Of a stretch of 64,000 bases of DNA, positions 35,220 through 47,960 are shown one piece after another (the first letter of the stretch is position 1; every line of letters begins with the position of its first letter). This DNA is from Epiperipatus broadwayi (taxonomy: Eukaryota; Onychophora; Udeonychophora; Euonychophora; Peripatidae). Under the pieces are notes generated by a model, which was given only the letters and a program-made list of their open reading frames with translations, did no database searches and was not told the origin of the DNA. The DNA is taken from positions 308,001-372,000 of the forward strand of contig JAQFVV010006709.1 of the NCBI GenBank assembly GCA_028023455.1. Reading direction: 5' to 3'. The translations under genes were made by a program, and so were the position numbers.

Positions 35220-36598
35220 CTATTTATTCAATACATTATCCGTACTATTTATAAAATAGGACTCCTTAATTTTTCTTTTCCTCAAATCATTTTCCATATG
35301 CAAAATAACAACTCTATCAAAGCAGAATTCTCCATTACAAATCACTGCATATTCTGCAAAAACAGATTTATACCTATCTGCAGAACAATGCAACTTATAT
35401 AATAATTCATGCTCCCTAATCCTCTTTTTCAATGCACATTTGGTCTCCCCGATGTAACTATATCCACAATGATATACCACTTTATATATATTACATTTGT
35501 TGCTTTTATCAATAGAATCTTTGCCATTAATAACCAATCTTCCAGTATTGTCACCCACTTTAAATGCAAGATTAAAATCAGCAGATACCAATGATGTAAT
35601 GTTATTACAAACAATATCCTTTACATAAGGCAATGCTATCCACCTTTTCTTTTCCATATCATCTCTTCTCCATCTATTTCTATACCTATATAGTGCTCAT
35701 AAAATATTTGTCCTACTATATCACACACCCAATAAATCATTGACATATCTTTCAATATTAATCATTTTATCACTCTGAAATTTACATAAAACATCATTTC
35801 TAAAAAGAAATGTTCTAAAACCAGCCAATTTATAGGTAAGTGGAACATTTGAATTTGGAAGAACAACTCCTCTAATTGATAATGGTTTCAACACCATTTT
35901 ATTATTAATTTTATTATCTTCTCTCCATAAAATCAAATCAAGATATTTTACACTCTTCTCACTATCTTCAGAAGTAATAGAATACATTAACCCAGCAATA
36001 TCATTTAATTTATTAAACAGTTTTTGCACTATCATACTTGATCCTACAATAAGCACATCATCCACATATATAAAACAACTTTTAACACTGGTCATAAAAT
36101 ATTCTTTTAAAATCATCCTTTCATAATATGACAACACATAACTACATATAATTGCTGAAACAGGCAAACCCATAGGCCAACCTTCATCCATCATATACAA
36201 CCGATCTTCAAATTTAGCTATCAAATTATCAATAAATAATAACAAATCCTTTACAAACATACAATAAAACTTGCACATTCCTTTTTCATATAAAACTTGA
36301 TCAATAATGTTAATAGACTCCTTTTTATTGAACCATATAACCCTGCAACATCCAATGTAAATAATTTATCATCATTATCCAAAACAATATTATCAATCTT
36401 TTTAACTAAATCAAATGAAGATCCAATTATATAATCACCAAAACCCAATTCATCTTGCAAAAACTGCTGCATGATAATACATACATCCTCCAACATCAGT
36501 TTCATAGGTAATCCTTTATGCACTTTTAAATTTCCAAAAATCCTTGGCATAATTGCAGCAGCTGGATAAAGAAATAGATATAATTTTCTATCAAACAC
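35220..36598 (-). pseudogene. PLE reverse transcriptase plus GIY-YIG endonuclease, frameshifted
   Basis: Three fragments in different frames. 36598-36251 has LFTLDVAGLYGSI, RT motif A with its Asp. 36278-35721 has GWPMGLPVSAII (motif B) and FIYVDDVLIVGS (motif C, YVDD), followed by YLDLILW and the thumb-like region. 35657-35220 has NIYKVVYHCGYSYIGET...RIREHE, a GIY-YIG nuclease with the conserved Tyr, Arg and Glu positions. In life such a protein reverse-transcribes its RNA at a nick made by the nuclease. At least two frameshifts break the ORF here. Further RT-like sequence, heavily decayed, continues towards 36911. Confidence 0.8.
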
Positions 36599-37054
36599 TT
36601 TCTTTAAATATGGCTTAAGTATTGTATTAATAAATTTAATCTCACTGTATCAATAGAATAAGCATTTATCAATTTAAATTTTAACTTTGGAATTTGCTGA
36701 TGAACCTTTTATCTATATAAACTTTTAAACATCAAACATAATCTTCCACATTTATCTTCTTTAATACATGTAACATTATTATCTGATACCTTCTTAATAA
36801 ATTAATTTGTTTTTACCATGAAACATCACATTTTACATTAGAAATATTCAACGAAGATATTTTAGAAATCACCTCGTCTCAAGCATGATGCATCTCATAA
36901 GCACTTTCTATTGTTAAAAGTTATTTTAGGTATGTGGATGATGTGCTTATTGTAGAATCAAATATGATAGTGCAAAAACTGTTTAATGAATTAAATATTG
37001 CTGGGTTAATGTGGACTATTACTTCAGAAGATAGTGAGAAGAGTGTAAAATATC

Positions 37055-37771
37055 TTGATTTTGGTTTTATGGCGAGAAGGTAATAAAATTAATAATAAAA
37101 TGGTGTTGAAACCATTATCAATTAGAGGAGTTGTTCTTCCAAATTCAAATGTTCCACTTACCTATAAATTGGCTGGTTTTAGAACATTTCTTTTTAGAAA
37201 TGATGTTTTATGCAAATTTCAGAGTGATAAAATGATTAATATTGAAAGATATGTGAATGATTTATTGGGTGTGGGATATAATAGGACAAATATTTTATGT
37301 GCACTATATAGGTATAGAAATAGATGGAGAAGAGATGATATGGAAAAGAAAAGGTGGATAGCATTGCCTTATGTAAAGGATATTGTTTGTAATAACATTA
37401 CATCATTAATATCTGCTGATTTTAATGTTGCATTTAAAGTGGGTGCCAATATTGGAAGATTGGTTATTAATGGTAAAAATTCTATTGATAAAAGCAACAA
37501 ACATAATATTATATATAAAATGGTATGTCATTGTGGATATAGTTATATCAGGGAGATCAAATGTGCATTGAAAAAGAGGATTAGGGAGCATCAATTATTA
37601 TATAAGTTGTGTTGTTCTGCAGACAGGTATAAATCTGTTTTTGCAGAACATGCAGTGATTTGTAATGGAGAATTCTGCTTTGATAGAGTTGTTATTTTGC
37701 ATATGGAAAATGATTTGAGAAAAAAAAAATTAAGGAGTCCTATTTTATACATAGTACAGATAATGTATTGA
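37055..37771 (+). pseudogene. Second PLE fragment: RT end plus GIY-YIG domain
   Basis: A 238-codon frame, inverted relative to the first copy and very similar to it. It starts just after the YVDD region (RYVDDVLIV can be read with a shift near 36930-36960). The nuclease reads YKMVCHCGYSYIREI, so the Gly after YI is replaced by Arg and the domain is probably dead. It ends with DNVLNK-like sequence shifted to PILYIVQIMY. Confidence 0.75.
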
Positions 37772-37991
37772 ATAAACAGTGTCATTGTGTTAATATTTAT
37801 AATTTATGGAAAGTAAGTAATTTACATGGGAACATCACTGGTGTGAGAGTTTGAGAATATTTAAATATTAACGTATTGCTACTTAAGATGGCAGAATATG
37901 CTGAAGCTGGCTATAGCAAAAAAATTTAATCTTTAATTTTATATAGGCATTTTTTAAAATTTTGTAGTTTTATTCTAGTGAATTGTTTTAT

Positions 37992-40552
37992 TATACTTAT
38001 ATTATTTGATATTATATATACACCTTTACTTAACACCAATCCTACACATTATATGAACAAATGCCCAGGGCACCAATTCTATTAATAAATAGAATAAATT
38101 AACAACTTTATTTTTCTTTGAATTAGTATTGAGACTTTTCTACTTATGCCTGACTTATAGCTTAGCTCAGTGGAGGGTTATAGGAAGTCAAGAAAATATA
38201 AAATATAAATCAATGAAGGAAGAAATACTATTGATCATTAAAATTATATGCCTCATTTGTTAATCAACCAAATGATACAATTCAATAAAGTTTCATTTGT
38301 TCAAGCTAATAAACTATAATTTTAATTTGATCTTTTCCATCATCTAAATATACTCTTATGTTAGCTACAATATAACTTTAAAAGAAAATCATGATATTAA
38401 ATAACTACTATCTAGCTTGGCTTAATTTAAATAGCTAAATTAATATTAAGTTGGAACTATGAAATAAGATCTCAGGGAATCTTTAATACAATTTGATTAA
38501 AAAAATTCTATTATACAATAACTTATAATTATTACAATAAAAAAAATAATGGAATGAGTTGAATGATGTTTCACTGGACTACCAATTAGATAATGAAAAA
38601 CAGGGTATCTTTTAATTTCACATCATTGTCTAAATAATAAACTGATTATACAACCTTCTTCATAAGTTTACCAAATAGTAAAGTGTTTCATATAATGTTT
38701 GGATCAAGAGAACAATATTATTAGATTTAAGTATGTTCATTATCAAATTTATAAAGTAGTGCATTTATGTTGTAATAGATATGTGGAATGTGGTAACTAG
38801 AATGTGAATGCATATAAGAATAACGAGACAAAGTTTTAAATAAATAAATAAATCATTTACTTACGTTTTGCAATCAAAATAAATATAATTGGTTCACATT
38901 GGGACTGTTTGTCCTAATTCCTAAATTTACAAATACATTTGCCAATCTGGATTTGATTTTTTTTTTTTTTATTATACATTTTATTATTTATTGATTAAAC
39001 ATTTATAAGACTTGAATAAACAAATAAAATAATGCCCTCATATTCTAACTTTGAATATATTTAGGCTGTTAATTAACTCTAACATCTTTTATTAACAAAC
39101 AACACTGGATAAATAAATATCTTATTCTGGGCACAAATATTCAAGTTGGAGAGATCACACTATCATTTATTGGGGTAAAACAAATTAATAACTTTGGCTG
39201 TCAAGAGAGGAATCTTAAATAACTCAATCAAATAATCCTTTTAAACAGCTATACTTTTCACACATTCACAATAAAAAAATTAATCATTCTGATGATGTAA
39301 AGCTTGCAGTAAATTAACATGATATAACCTAAAATATTTAATTCCTGATGTATAAATTTAATAGTACTATACTCTCATATCTGCAAGGTTATTTGCATTA
39401 CGTGTGTGCCATATCTTATGCTATAATTAAGATAGAATCAATATATTTACATCTTGATGGTTTGCTTATGAGTTACTAAATAAGTGTCATAATACATATA
39501 ATGCCATAAACCAACCAATGAATATAACACTATTTCTGCTTTAAATATTCATAAAGAATTGTCTTACCATTTATTTAACAACCAACTACATTACATATAG
39601 CTATGATTCTATGATAACAAAAGATATATTCAAAAAAACAAATTAAGCACATGAGGAATAAATAAGCTTCTTGGCTGATAAATCTAATGACAAACAATGA
39701 CTCTCCACCTAACTTTGAGGTATACTATTGATGTGGAACTCAGTCTCACCATCAGAATAAAAAGGAAATACACTACTTAACTTCATATCATTTTTATAAT
39801 GAATAAATATATAATCTGGAAATATACCTCATTCATGGCAAATACTTAAGATATGTTAAGGGAGAGCGTTCTCAATCCTAATCAACATAAAACATATCAC
39901 TAATAACTTTCTTTCTCACAGCTATTGAATACATTTCATTCTAATCATTGAAAAATAAATACACATGAATAGGTCACTAATTCTTTCAATTCTTTTAGCA
40001 TACGACATTATCCGAAACCGACAGAGAGAAACAAAGTCATAAAACTGAATATTTACTAATTATATATGAAATAAACTGCATAAGACAGACACACATTCAT
40101 ATGAATAAGAGTGTGTAAATAACTTCAAAATTATATAGTACACAAGTGTTACGGTAAAGTAAATGATAAACTGAAAATAAAAACTTATTTTATGACAAAC
40201 TATTAGCTGTTTAAACTTTAAATTGCAGTAATTATTGTCAATGGGGTTTCACCATTTCTGACAATATTTATCTATCATACATTTACTACTCTCTAAGCCA
40301 ATTGCTCACTTTGAAATATTAAATAGAAAATATATCTCTTCAATAAAACACAGGAAAGGTGTATATATAATCCACATAAAAAATTATATTTAAATAATAA
40401 TCAGTTACCGGTGTATTGCAATTTGTAATATGCTATCTGAGATGTTCTTGAAGTCAAGGAAATAGCACAAAATAAGCAAATAAATAAATAAACCTATCTA
40501 TCTATCTATGATATATCCATAACAAACAAAAAAAATAGTTACTCTTCATTAA
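37992..40552. other. AT-rich intergenic DNA, no gene seen
   Basis: No coding motifs on either strand. Only simple A/T runs and (TATC)n-like words near 40495. Confidence 0.6.
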
Positions 40553-43500
40553 CTTAAAAAATTTTGGTACTGGTGGAGATAGTGTACTGCGGCTGCTAGG
40601 GATGTCATTTCTGCTTAAACATGCAGAGAAAACCACAGTAGGGGCCCAAAAGCAGCAATGTAAATTCCAGCCACTAGGTGGTGCTGTTCACCATGCGTAA
40701 ACACAGAAACATTCCACCAGCTAGCTGGCAACAAAGCTGCCCACTTGGTGGCGCTGGTTGCCATGCATAACCCATTTAGCTTGTGTCGTCTGCTTCCAAC
40801 GGCTACCAAGATTCTAGCCCACTACGCGGCGCTGTTTCTCCACGCTAACGCACGAAGAAACTGCGCACTGTAACCGCAATATTATAGCAAGGCTATAGTC
40901 TATGCACATATTACTTAAGATTTAGATAGCGTATAATTTAAAGGTGTCAATAATGTAGAAATCACAACTATTTAAATATATCTTAGTTATTAATAAACTT
41001 ACATTGTCTTTGACTGCCTCATAAGTCCATGTATTTTACATTTATGTTTTTTAAAAATCGATTTTGTTTTAAAAATTATTTTCTCTAAAAATGATTCTTT
41101 TAAAAAAAACGTGACCACAAGTAATTAAATCTGCTTTGACGGTAAACTAACAAGTTCACCTGATAAATATTAGTAAATTAATTTCTTTTTTAAAATAGAT
41201 ATTTTTTAAAGATTATTTTCTCTAAAAATGTTGTTTTTGTTTTTTTTTTTAAAAAAAAAGTAATTGTTTGCAGCAGTCTTTCGCTAAGCTAATTTTTACA
41301 TCTCCCCCCCCCCTTCCGCAATATTTCTTTCACTTTAAAAGAATATTTCCAATAACTGTTTGTTTTTATAGATCTTTCAATTAGCAAACGAGTTATTTTA
41401 GTAATGGTTATTAGAATTTGTTATAATCATAGTCTAAGATTGATCGTATAATATCAGAGGGGAAAAAAAGAATGAACGTTACTTATGTAGACTGCTGGAA
41501 TGCTATCAATTAATGAGGCTGAGAAATTGTCAACAATACAATCTACAACAGCTGTTAACTGCTGAGAAATGATAGTTTGTATAAACGTTGTATGGAAAAT
41601 GCAAACTTGTAATCATTTAGAGTTTGACTACAGTGTGAACTTAAAAAAATAAATATAATGTCAGGAAACTAGTATTAATATTGGAATACATGTATAATTA
41701 TAACAAAGCCAATAATTCTTAAAAATAAATCAGACCAGAGACATTTTTCAAATTAAACAAGATAATGATGCCCATTCCCTGGTCTGCCATTCAATTATTA
41801 TTTTGAATTAAATGTTTCAAAATTGCACATTATTGAAAAGCAAATGGATTACAACAACAAAAAAATTAGTTTGTGAACTTTTGTGGATTAATATCTTTAA
41901 TATTCATTATGGTTACCACATGCAAGGGTGAATCCATAAATAAAAAGTTAAGATCTAGGTTTTATTGTCACAATAGGTTAATTGTGTAATAGGGTTAGAT
42001 GATTTAGTGAAGATCAATATCATCAACAACCATTATCAATCCATTGCAGGATGAAGGTCTCTCCAAGTTCAATCCATCTCCGATTTTTAGTTTTTCTTCT
42101 CCACATCACTCCTGCACACTTTCTTATTTCATCCATCCATCTCACATGTGATCTCTTTCTGGGTCTTTTATAATCTCTTGGAATCCAGTTTAAGATTTCA
42201 ATTGTCCATCTATTATTATCCTTTCTAGCAATATCTCCAGCCCAGCTCCACCAATCTTTAAATTTTTTCAATAAGGTCAATAACACCTGTTTGTTCTCTT
42301 ACCCATATATTGCATTTTCAATCTCTTCTTGTTACTCCCAACATGCATCTCTCCATACTTCTTTGAGTCATCTGAAGTCTCTGTATTGCTCTTCTTTTAA
42401 GTGTCCATGTCTCAGATCCATAAGTAAAAACTGGTAAAACACATTTATTAAAAACCTTCCTTTTTAAACACATAGGCATATTTCCTTTCAGCACCAAGTT
42501 ATTTCTACCAAAAGCACTCCAACGAAGTTTAATTCTATGATTAATTTCATCCATTATGTTTCCATCTGTATTAATAATCTGATTAAGATAGTTCTAGCTG
42601 TTAACATCTTCTAATCCATCATAATCAATCTTTATTTTCATATTTTAAAAAAATCCATTAAACATTACTGTAGTCTTTTTTACATTTATCTTTAGTCCTA
42701 CTTTCATCTGATAACTCCTGCAACATTTCCTGAAGCCCTAAAGCATCATTTGCAAAAACAACTACATCATCTGCAAAATCTAAATGACTTAAATAATCTC
42801 CATTTATTTTCACTCCTTTAGTTTCCCATTTTAATCCATAAAATACTTCTTGCAACACTGCTGTAAAAAGTATTGGAGATATGAAGTCATGCTATCTTAC
42901 ACCCTTCTCAATGTTGACTTTACTAGTATCATTATGTAATCTAACTGTTGCTGAAATATTCTTTAAAATATAACAATATCCTGGATCTATAACCTGATGA
43001 TCCAATCCTTTAATCACTGAAGAAATGTTTATAGAATCAAATGTGTTTTCATAATCTACAACTTCTCTCAATACCTGGATATGATCTACTGTACTAAAAC
43101 CATTTTTAAATCCAACTTGTTCGATCGATTGGTGGAAATCCAATATTCTCTGTAGACGAGTTGTAATTATCGAGGTAAAAATTTTGTTAAATCAAAGTTT
43201 GCTATAAATGAGTCGTAATTACTTTGATAAAAAATTTGTATAAAACTGATAAAAGTTTGAAAATCTGTATTTTCTAATACTTCCTTCTTTGCTAATATTT
43301 TCTTTATTACTTTTTCAAAATATCAGTATTATTACCAAATTTTCCCAATCATTTGATACATCCTTTATTATTTAGACATTTAATATATAATTTTGCTAAT
43401 ATTTTTTTTTATTTTTTCAACTCATTCTAAGATATCACTTATTATTCGATCATTTTAAGGAGCTTTTCATTTCTTCATAGATATCATAGGCAATTCAGAA

Positions 43501-43946
43501 GATTTAGTAACTGTAATAGATACTTTGTTTTCTTGTTTTTATTACTACATAATTCTTTATAAATGTCTTTCTCACATTACATCATGTCAGTCATCTTCCT
43601 TTTTAGTAATTGTTCTATTTTTTCTTTTTATTGTTGAAACATCTTTCTTTCAAATAGCCAATTCAAAATTATCTTATAATGTAATTAATTCTTTTTTTTG
43701 CCATTTACAATACTGTAAAATACTCAATTTTTTTAATGGTTTATTTTTAAAATTTTTCGTATTTTTTATTTTTTAATAGATTATTTTATCTCAGTAGAAA
43801 ATTTATTGATCAATTGTTGCTTTTTTATACCAGCTATCTTTCTTGCAGTTCTTAATAGTGTACCAGTTATCTTCATATTAATTTTATTCATTTCTAAACA
43901 ATGTTTAAAATCTGTTAACATTTTAAAACAATTATAAGATGAATAT
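40553..43946 (-). repeat. Left arm of a 12-kb inverted duplication
   Basis: It matches 48977-52646 in reverse complement, roughly 90-95% by eye. It includes a CCACTAGGTGGCGCTG-type block (40660-40850), AT-rich flank (40900-42000) and a decayed RTE LINE (42010-43946). Because flank outside the LINE is also shared, the arms arose by segmental inverted duplication and not by two LINE insertions. Confidence 0.85.
42010..43946 (-). pseudogene. RTE LINE relic (copy C), RT and C-terminal parts
   Basis: Fragments read on the minus strand: 43143-42892 (GFKNGFSTVDHIQVLREVV, FDSINISSVIKGL, IEKGVR), 42858-42658 (NGDYLSHLDFADDVVVFA, motif C FADD), 42554-42318 (HRIKLRWSAFGRNNL, CVLPVFTYGSETWTL) and 42286-42023 (WAGDIARKDNNRWT). 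The segment between VLREVV and FDSIN lacks about 14 residues present in copy A, and copy B has the same deletion. The 5' part near 43781-44008 is almost unreadable. Non-functional. Confidence 0.8.
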
Positions 43947-44689
43947 ATTAACAATTGTAAACAAAAGACACTCATTATGTTATTAATTATAAAAAATAAA
44001 ATTGTCAAAATTGTTTATTTTATTTTAAATGTTTCAAAATATATATATTTTTAATTTTCTTATTTAGATTTGAAAAATGTGAATTTTTAGAAACATGATT
44101 AAAAACATATATATTTTTAAAAATATACTAATTTGTTTTCCAAAAGTTATTGTTGACAGAAACACATACTTAATAAGTTAAATGCATTTTGGTACAAAGT
44201 ATCCTCTTCAAAAAAGAAAATTTTAGAATAGCAGTATATTAAATAATTAAATGAGCTGAGAAAAATAATTTAATATAAATTTTTTTCACATAATTGAAAT
44301 TGCTTTTAATTGAATATTGTTGAATTTTCAATTAGTTATTGAGATAATATTAATAAATCATACTATTTTTATTTTCCAATTCCTTTCATTCTGTTCACTG
44401 CTAATGATTGTTATATTATTTGAATCAAATTATGACAATATGTTTTTTATGAACTAAACACATAGATAATGCAAATGGAAAATAGAAGGGGCATATTTTA
44501 ATAGCAACAGAAACTCAGTGATGAACTGATAATCTGGCTGTTTTTAATTTAAGTGCATTTTGGAATTTGTACAGTTTAAATTTAAATTATGTTATTCAAT
44601 AGTACTTAATGGTCTAATATACTGTTATATATTCCTGTCATTGCAACTGTTATTATTAAATAATTATTTATATAGTAAACAGGCTGCAG
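43947..44689. other. Spacer between inverted arm and LINE copy A
   Basis: AT-rich without coding motifs. Sequence at 44620-44690 is partly duplicated at 44784-44840 (a CATTGCA(A/G)CTGTTATTA motif). Confidence 0.5.
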
Positions 44690-44843
44690 AAAGGAGTTTG
44701 CTATTAACTGAAAGGAGACCCTTTGATTCCTCTTGGAGGCCTTAAAGAAACCGAGCAGGGCAAATTCCTAATGTCCACTCCATACATTCTTGTCATTGCA
44801 GCTGTTATTACTATGTGATTATTCATATAGTATACGAACATGA

Positions 44844-46055
44844 ATGGGCTGCTCACCAATACGCATTAACCAGCATGATGAGTTTATTGACTTTTTACCT
44901 CTGAGTTTAAGAACATTTTTTCCAATATATACAATCATGACAGACAAAAATAAATCATGGCCCTTATTCCCAGGAGGCTGTAAAGTCACCAACCAAGGCA
45001 GCGGTTGGTGGCCAAAGGTGGAGGGTGCTAAGAATCCCCTGACTGCAGACTTAGGCTGCCATTTGATGATGACTTTTTATTTAGGTACTTACAACTGCAG
45101 ATCACTTTCAAGTGAAGGAAGATTGCAAGAATTAGAAGAACTGTTTTATATTAAATGGGACATTATTGGACTTTGTGAAGTTAGAAAAAAAGATGAAGAA
45201 ACAATTGATTTAAAAAGTGGACATATACTCTACAATAAAGGCACAAGTATTGGAAATTCAAGTGGAGTAGGATTCATTATAAATAAAAAATGGAAGAATA
45301 ACATTGTGGAAATTGATGGTGTATCAGACAGAGTGGCAGGATTAGTTTTACAATTTAATAGCAGATACCAAATGCAGATAATTCAGGTTTATGCCCCAAC
45401 AAGTTCTCATAGTGATGAAGTTATAGATTTTTATATGGATGTGCAAAAGACTTTTGATCAGAGTAAACATTTTAAAATTGTTATGGGAGACTTTAATGCT
45501 AAAACTGGTAAACAAATGAAAGATGAAAATGCTGTAGGTAATTTTGGTTATGGTAATAGAAATGAGAGAGGACATAGATTTGTGGAGTTTGCAGAAAAAG
45601 AAAAACTTTATATTATGAATTCTTTTTTTGAAAAAAGTGGTAAAAGTAAATGGACATAGAAGCATCCAAATGAAGGTACAGCAGAATTGGATTATATTTT
45701 GACTAACAGAAAATACATATTTCAAGATTGTAATGTTCTTAATAAATTTAACACAGGAAGTGATCATCGATTAGAAAGATGTAAGATACATGTTAATGCA
45801 AAACTAGAGAGACAAAAATTATTGAGAAAAACAATATTTACAGTTGATATTCCTAAGCTTCAGAAACATTCTAATGAATTTAAATTAGAACTTACAAATC
45901 GGTTTCAAGTATTAGTAGACTTTGAACATGATTCAGATTTGAATGACATTAATAGGAAAATAAGCGATACACTTTTAAAAACTGCAACAAAGATAGCTGA
46001 TAGAAAAAAGCAGCAACTGACCAATAAAATTTCTACTGAGACCATAGAGCTTTGA
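44844..46055 (+). pseudogene. LINE endonuclease domain, copy A
   Basis: The ATG at 44844 gives MGCSPIRINQ. The exonuclease-endonuclease-phosphatase fold starts near residue 75: TYNCRSL, then IIGLCEVRK (catalytic Glu), IIQVYAPTS, VMGDFNAKTG (catalytic Asp and Asn) and GSDHR (catalytic Asp and His). This enzyme nicks target DNA to prime reverse transcription. An in-frame TAG at 45657-45659 replaces a Trp (WT-W-KHP expected), after which the same frame continues to 46055. Invertebrate homologues are often annotated 'craniofacial development protein 2-like', but they are LINE proteins. Confidence 0.85.
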
Positions 46056-46165
46056 AAGGGCTAAGCTTTAAATAAATTTAATATATATATAACTTCTTTA
46101 ATGAGTGTTATAAGTGCATAATTATTGATATTATATAATTTATGAGAAGTTTATAAACAAATTTC

Positions 46166-47960
46166 ATGAAGAAAAGAAGGAATATGAGGATATACAACAA
46201 TGATGCATTAAAAAAGATTAAATATCTTGAATTTTGTAAAATGGTGCAGAAAAGAGTTGAAAATGCTATAAGAAAGTATAATTGTGAACTAGCAAGGAAA
46301 GCTGTAAAAGAGAATAAAAGTCTAAAGAGTGTAAAACAACATTTTGGTATTGGTAGGAAATTTATATCTGCAATAAGAAAAAAAGATGGCATTATTACTA
46401 AAAAAAGAGGTGACATCATGAAATGTGTAGAAGACTTCTATCAAGAATTATATAGTAATAAAGAACAAGTGCCTCCTATACCTATTATATCTTCCTAACT
46501 GCCCAGAATTTTAAATGAGGAAGTGAGACATGCAATTAAATTTATGAAGAAAGGGAAGGCTCGATGTAATGATGGAATTATAATTGATATATTAAAAGAA
46601 GCAGGTGAAGAAATAGAAAATTTTTTAGTAAAGTTATATACCAAATGTCTAAATGATAAAGATGTACCAGATGATTGGTAGAATGCAGTATTAATATTAA
46701 TATTTAAAAAAGGTGATAGAGAAGATATTAGAAATTACAGACCTATCAGCCTTTTATCAGTTTTATGCAAAATTTTTACTAAGATAATTACAACTCGTCT
46801 ACAGAAAACACTGGATTTCCACCAACCAAGAGAACAAGCTAGATTTAAAAGTGGTTTTAGTACAGTAGATCATATCTAGGTATTGAGAGAAATTATAGAA
46901 AGAACAAATGAATATGAGTTGCCATTATGCTTAGGATTTGTAGGCTATGAAAGGGTATTTGATTCTATAAACATTTCTTCAGTGATTAAAGCATTGGATC
47001 AAGATATAGATCCAGAATATTGTCATATTTTAAAAAATATTTATAAAAATGCAACAGCAACAATTACATTACATAATAGTAGGAAAATCAACATTGAAAA
47101 GGGTGTAAGGCAGGGTGACTCCATATTTCCAAAACTTTTTACAGCAGTGCTGCAAGAAGTATTTTGTGGATTAAAATGGGAAGCTAAAGCAGTGAAAGTA
47201 AATGGAGATTACTTAAGTCATTTAGATTTTGCAGATGATGTAGTGGTTTTTGCAAATAATGCTTTAGAGCTACAGGAAATGTTGCAGGAGTTATCAGATG
47301 AAAGTAGAAAAGTAGGACTAAAGATAAATGTTAAAAAGACTAAAGTAATGGAAAATGGATTTTCTCAAAATATGAAAATAAAGACTGATTATGATGAGTT
47401 AGAAGTTGACAGTTACAAAAACCTTGGTCAAATTATTAATACAGATGGAAATATAATGGATGAAATTAGTCATAGAATAAAACTTGTTTGGAGTGCTTTT
47501 GGTAGAAATAACTTGATACTAAAAGAAAATATGCCTATGTATTTGAAATGAAAGATTTTTAATAAATGTGTTTTGCCAGTTCTTACTTGTGGATCTGAGA
47601 CTTGGACACTTAACAGAAGAGCAATACAGACTTTAGATCACTCAAAGAAGTATGGAGAGATGCATGTTGGGAGTAGCAAGAAGGGATCGAAAACGCAATG
47701 TATGGGTAAGAGAACAAACAGGTGTTACTGACTTCATTGAAAAAATTAAAAGACTGAAGTGGAGTTGAGCTGGACATATTGTTAGAAGAGATGGTAATAG
47801 ATGGACAATTGAAATTTTAAACTGGATTCCAATAGATTGTAAAAGACCCAGAAAGAGACGTGAGATGGATGGATGAAATAAGAAAGTGTACAGGGGTGAT
47901 GTGGAGAAGAGAAGCTAGAGATAGGAAAAGATGGATTGAACTTGGAGAGACCTTCATCCT
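46166..47960 (+). pseudogene. LINE reverse transcriptase, copy A
   Basis: It is in a different frame from the endonuclease, so a shift lies in the AT-rich stretch 46056-46165. Stops at 46496, near 46680 (TGG to TAG) and near 46880 interrupt it. Readable blocks: NDGIIIDILKEAGEE, RNYRPISLLSVLCKIF, GFSTVDHI, FVGYERVFDSINISS, IEKGVRQGDSIFP, LDFADDVVVFA. Motif A normally has Asp where this copy has Gly (FVGYERVFD), so catalysis is lost. The C-terminal CVLPVLTCGSETWTL and WSxAGHIVRRD blocks follow with further stops. Confidence 0.82.

Larger units (their letters stand above)
35014..37991. mobile_element. Penelope-like element, two head-to-head partial copies
   Basis: The minus-strand copy spans about 36911 down to 35014. 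A plus-strand copy from 36912 to about 37991 repeats its 3' half in inverted orientation, giving arms of about 1.08 kb. Similarity ends near ATAAAACAATTCAC on the outer left and its complement on the outer right. Coding fragments give an RT with motifs A, B and C plus a C-terminal GIY-YIG endonuclease, the hallmark of endonuclease-bearing PLEs. PLE insertions are known for inverted and partial tandem arrangements, so a single insertion event may explain it. Confidence 0.8.

Noticed and set aside
35409-35614. Short ORFs on both strands in the PLE nuclease region
   Set aside because: Alternative-frame shadows of the GIY-YIG coding segment.
43525-43776. Phe/Tyr-rich 83-codon ORF that could be read as a membrane protein
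   Set aside because: It is the antisense of a decayed LINE region made of T-runs; hydrophobicity comes from TTT codons.
45348-45767. Minus-strand 139-codon ORF
   Set aside because: Shadow of the LINE endonuclease on the plus strand.
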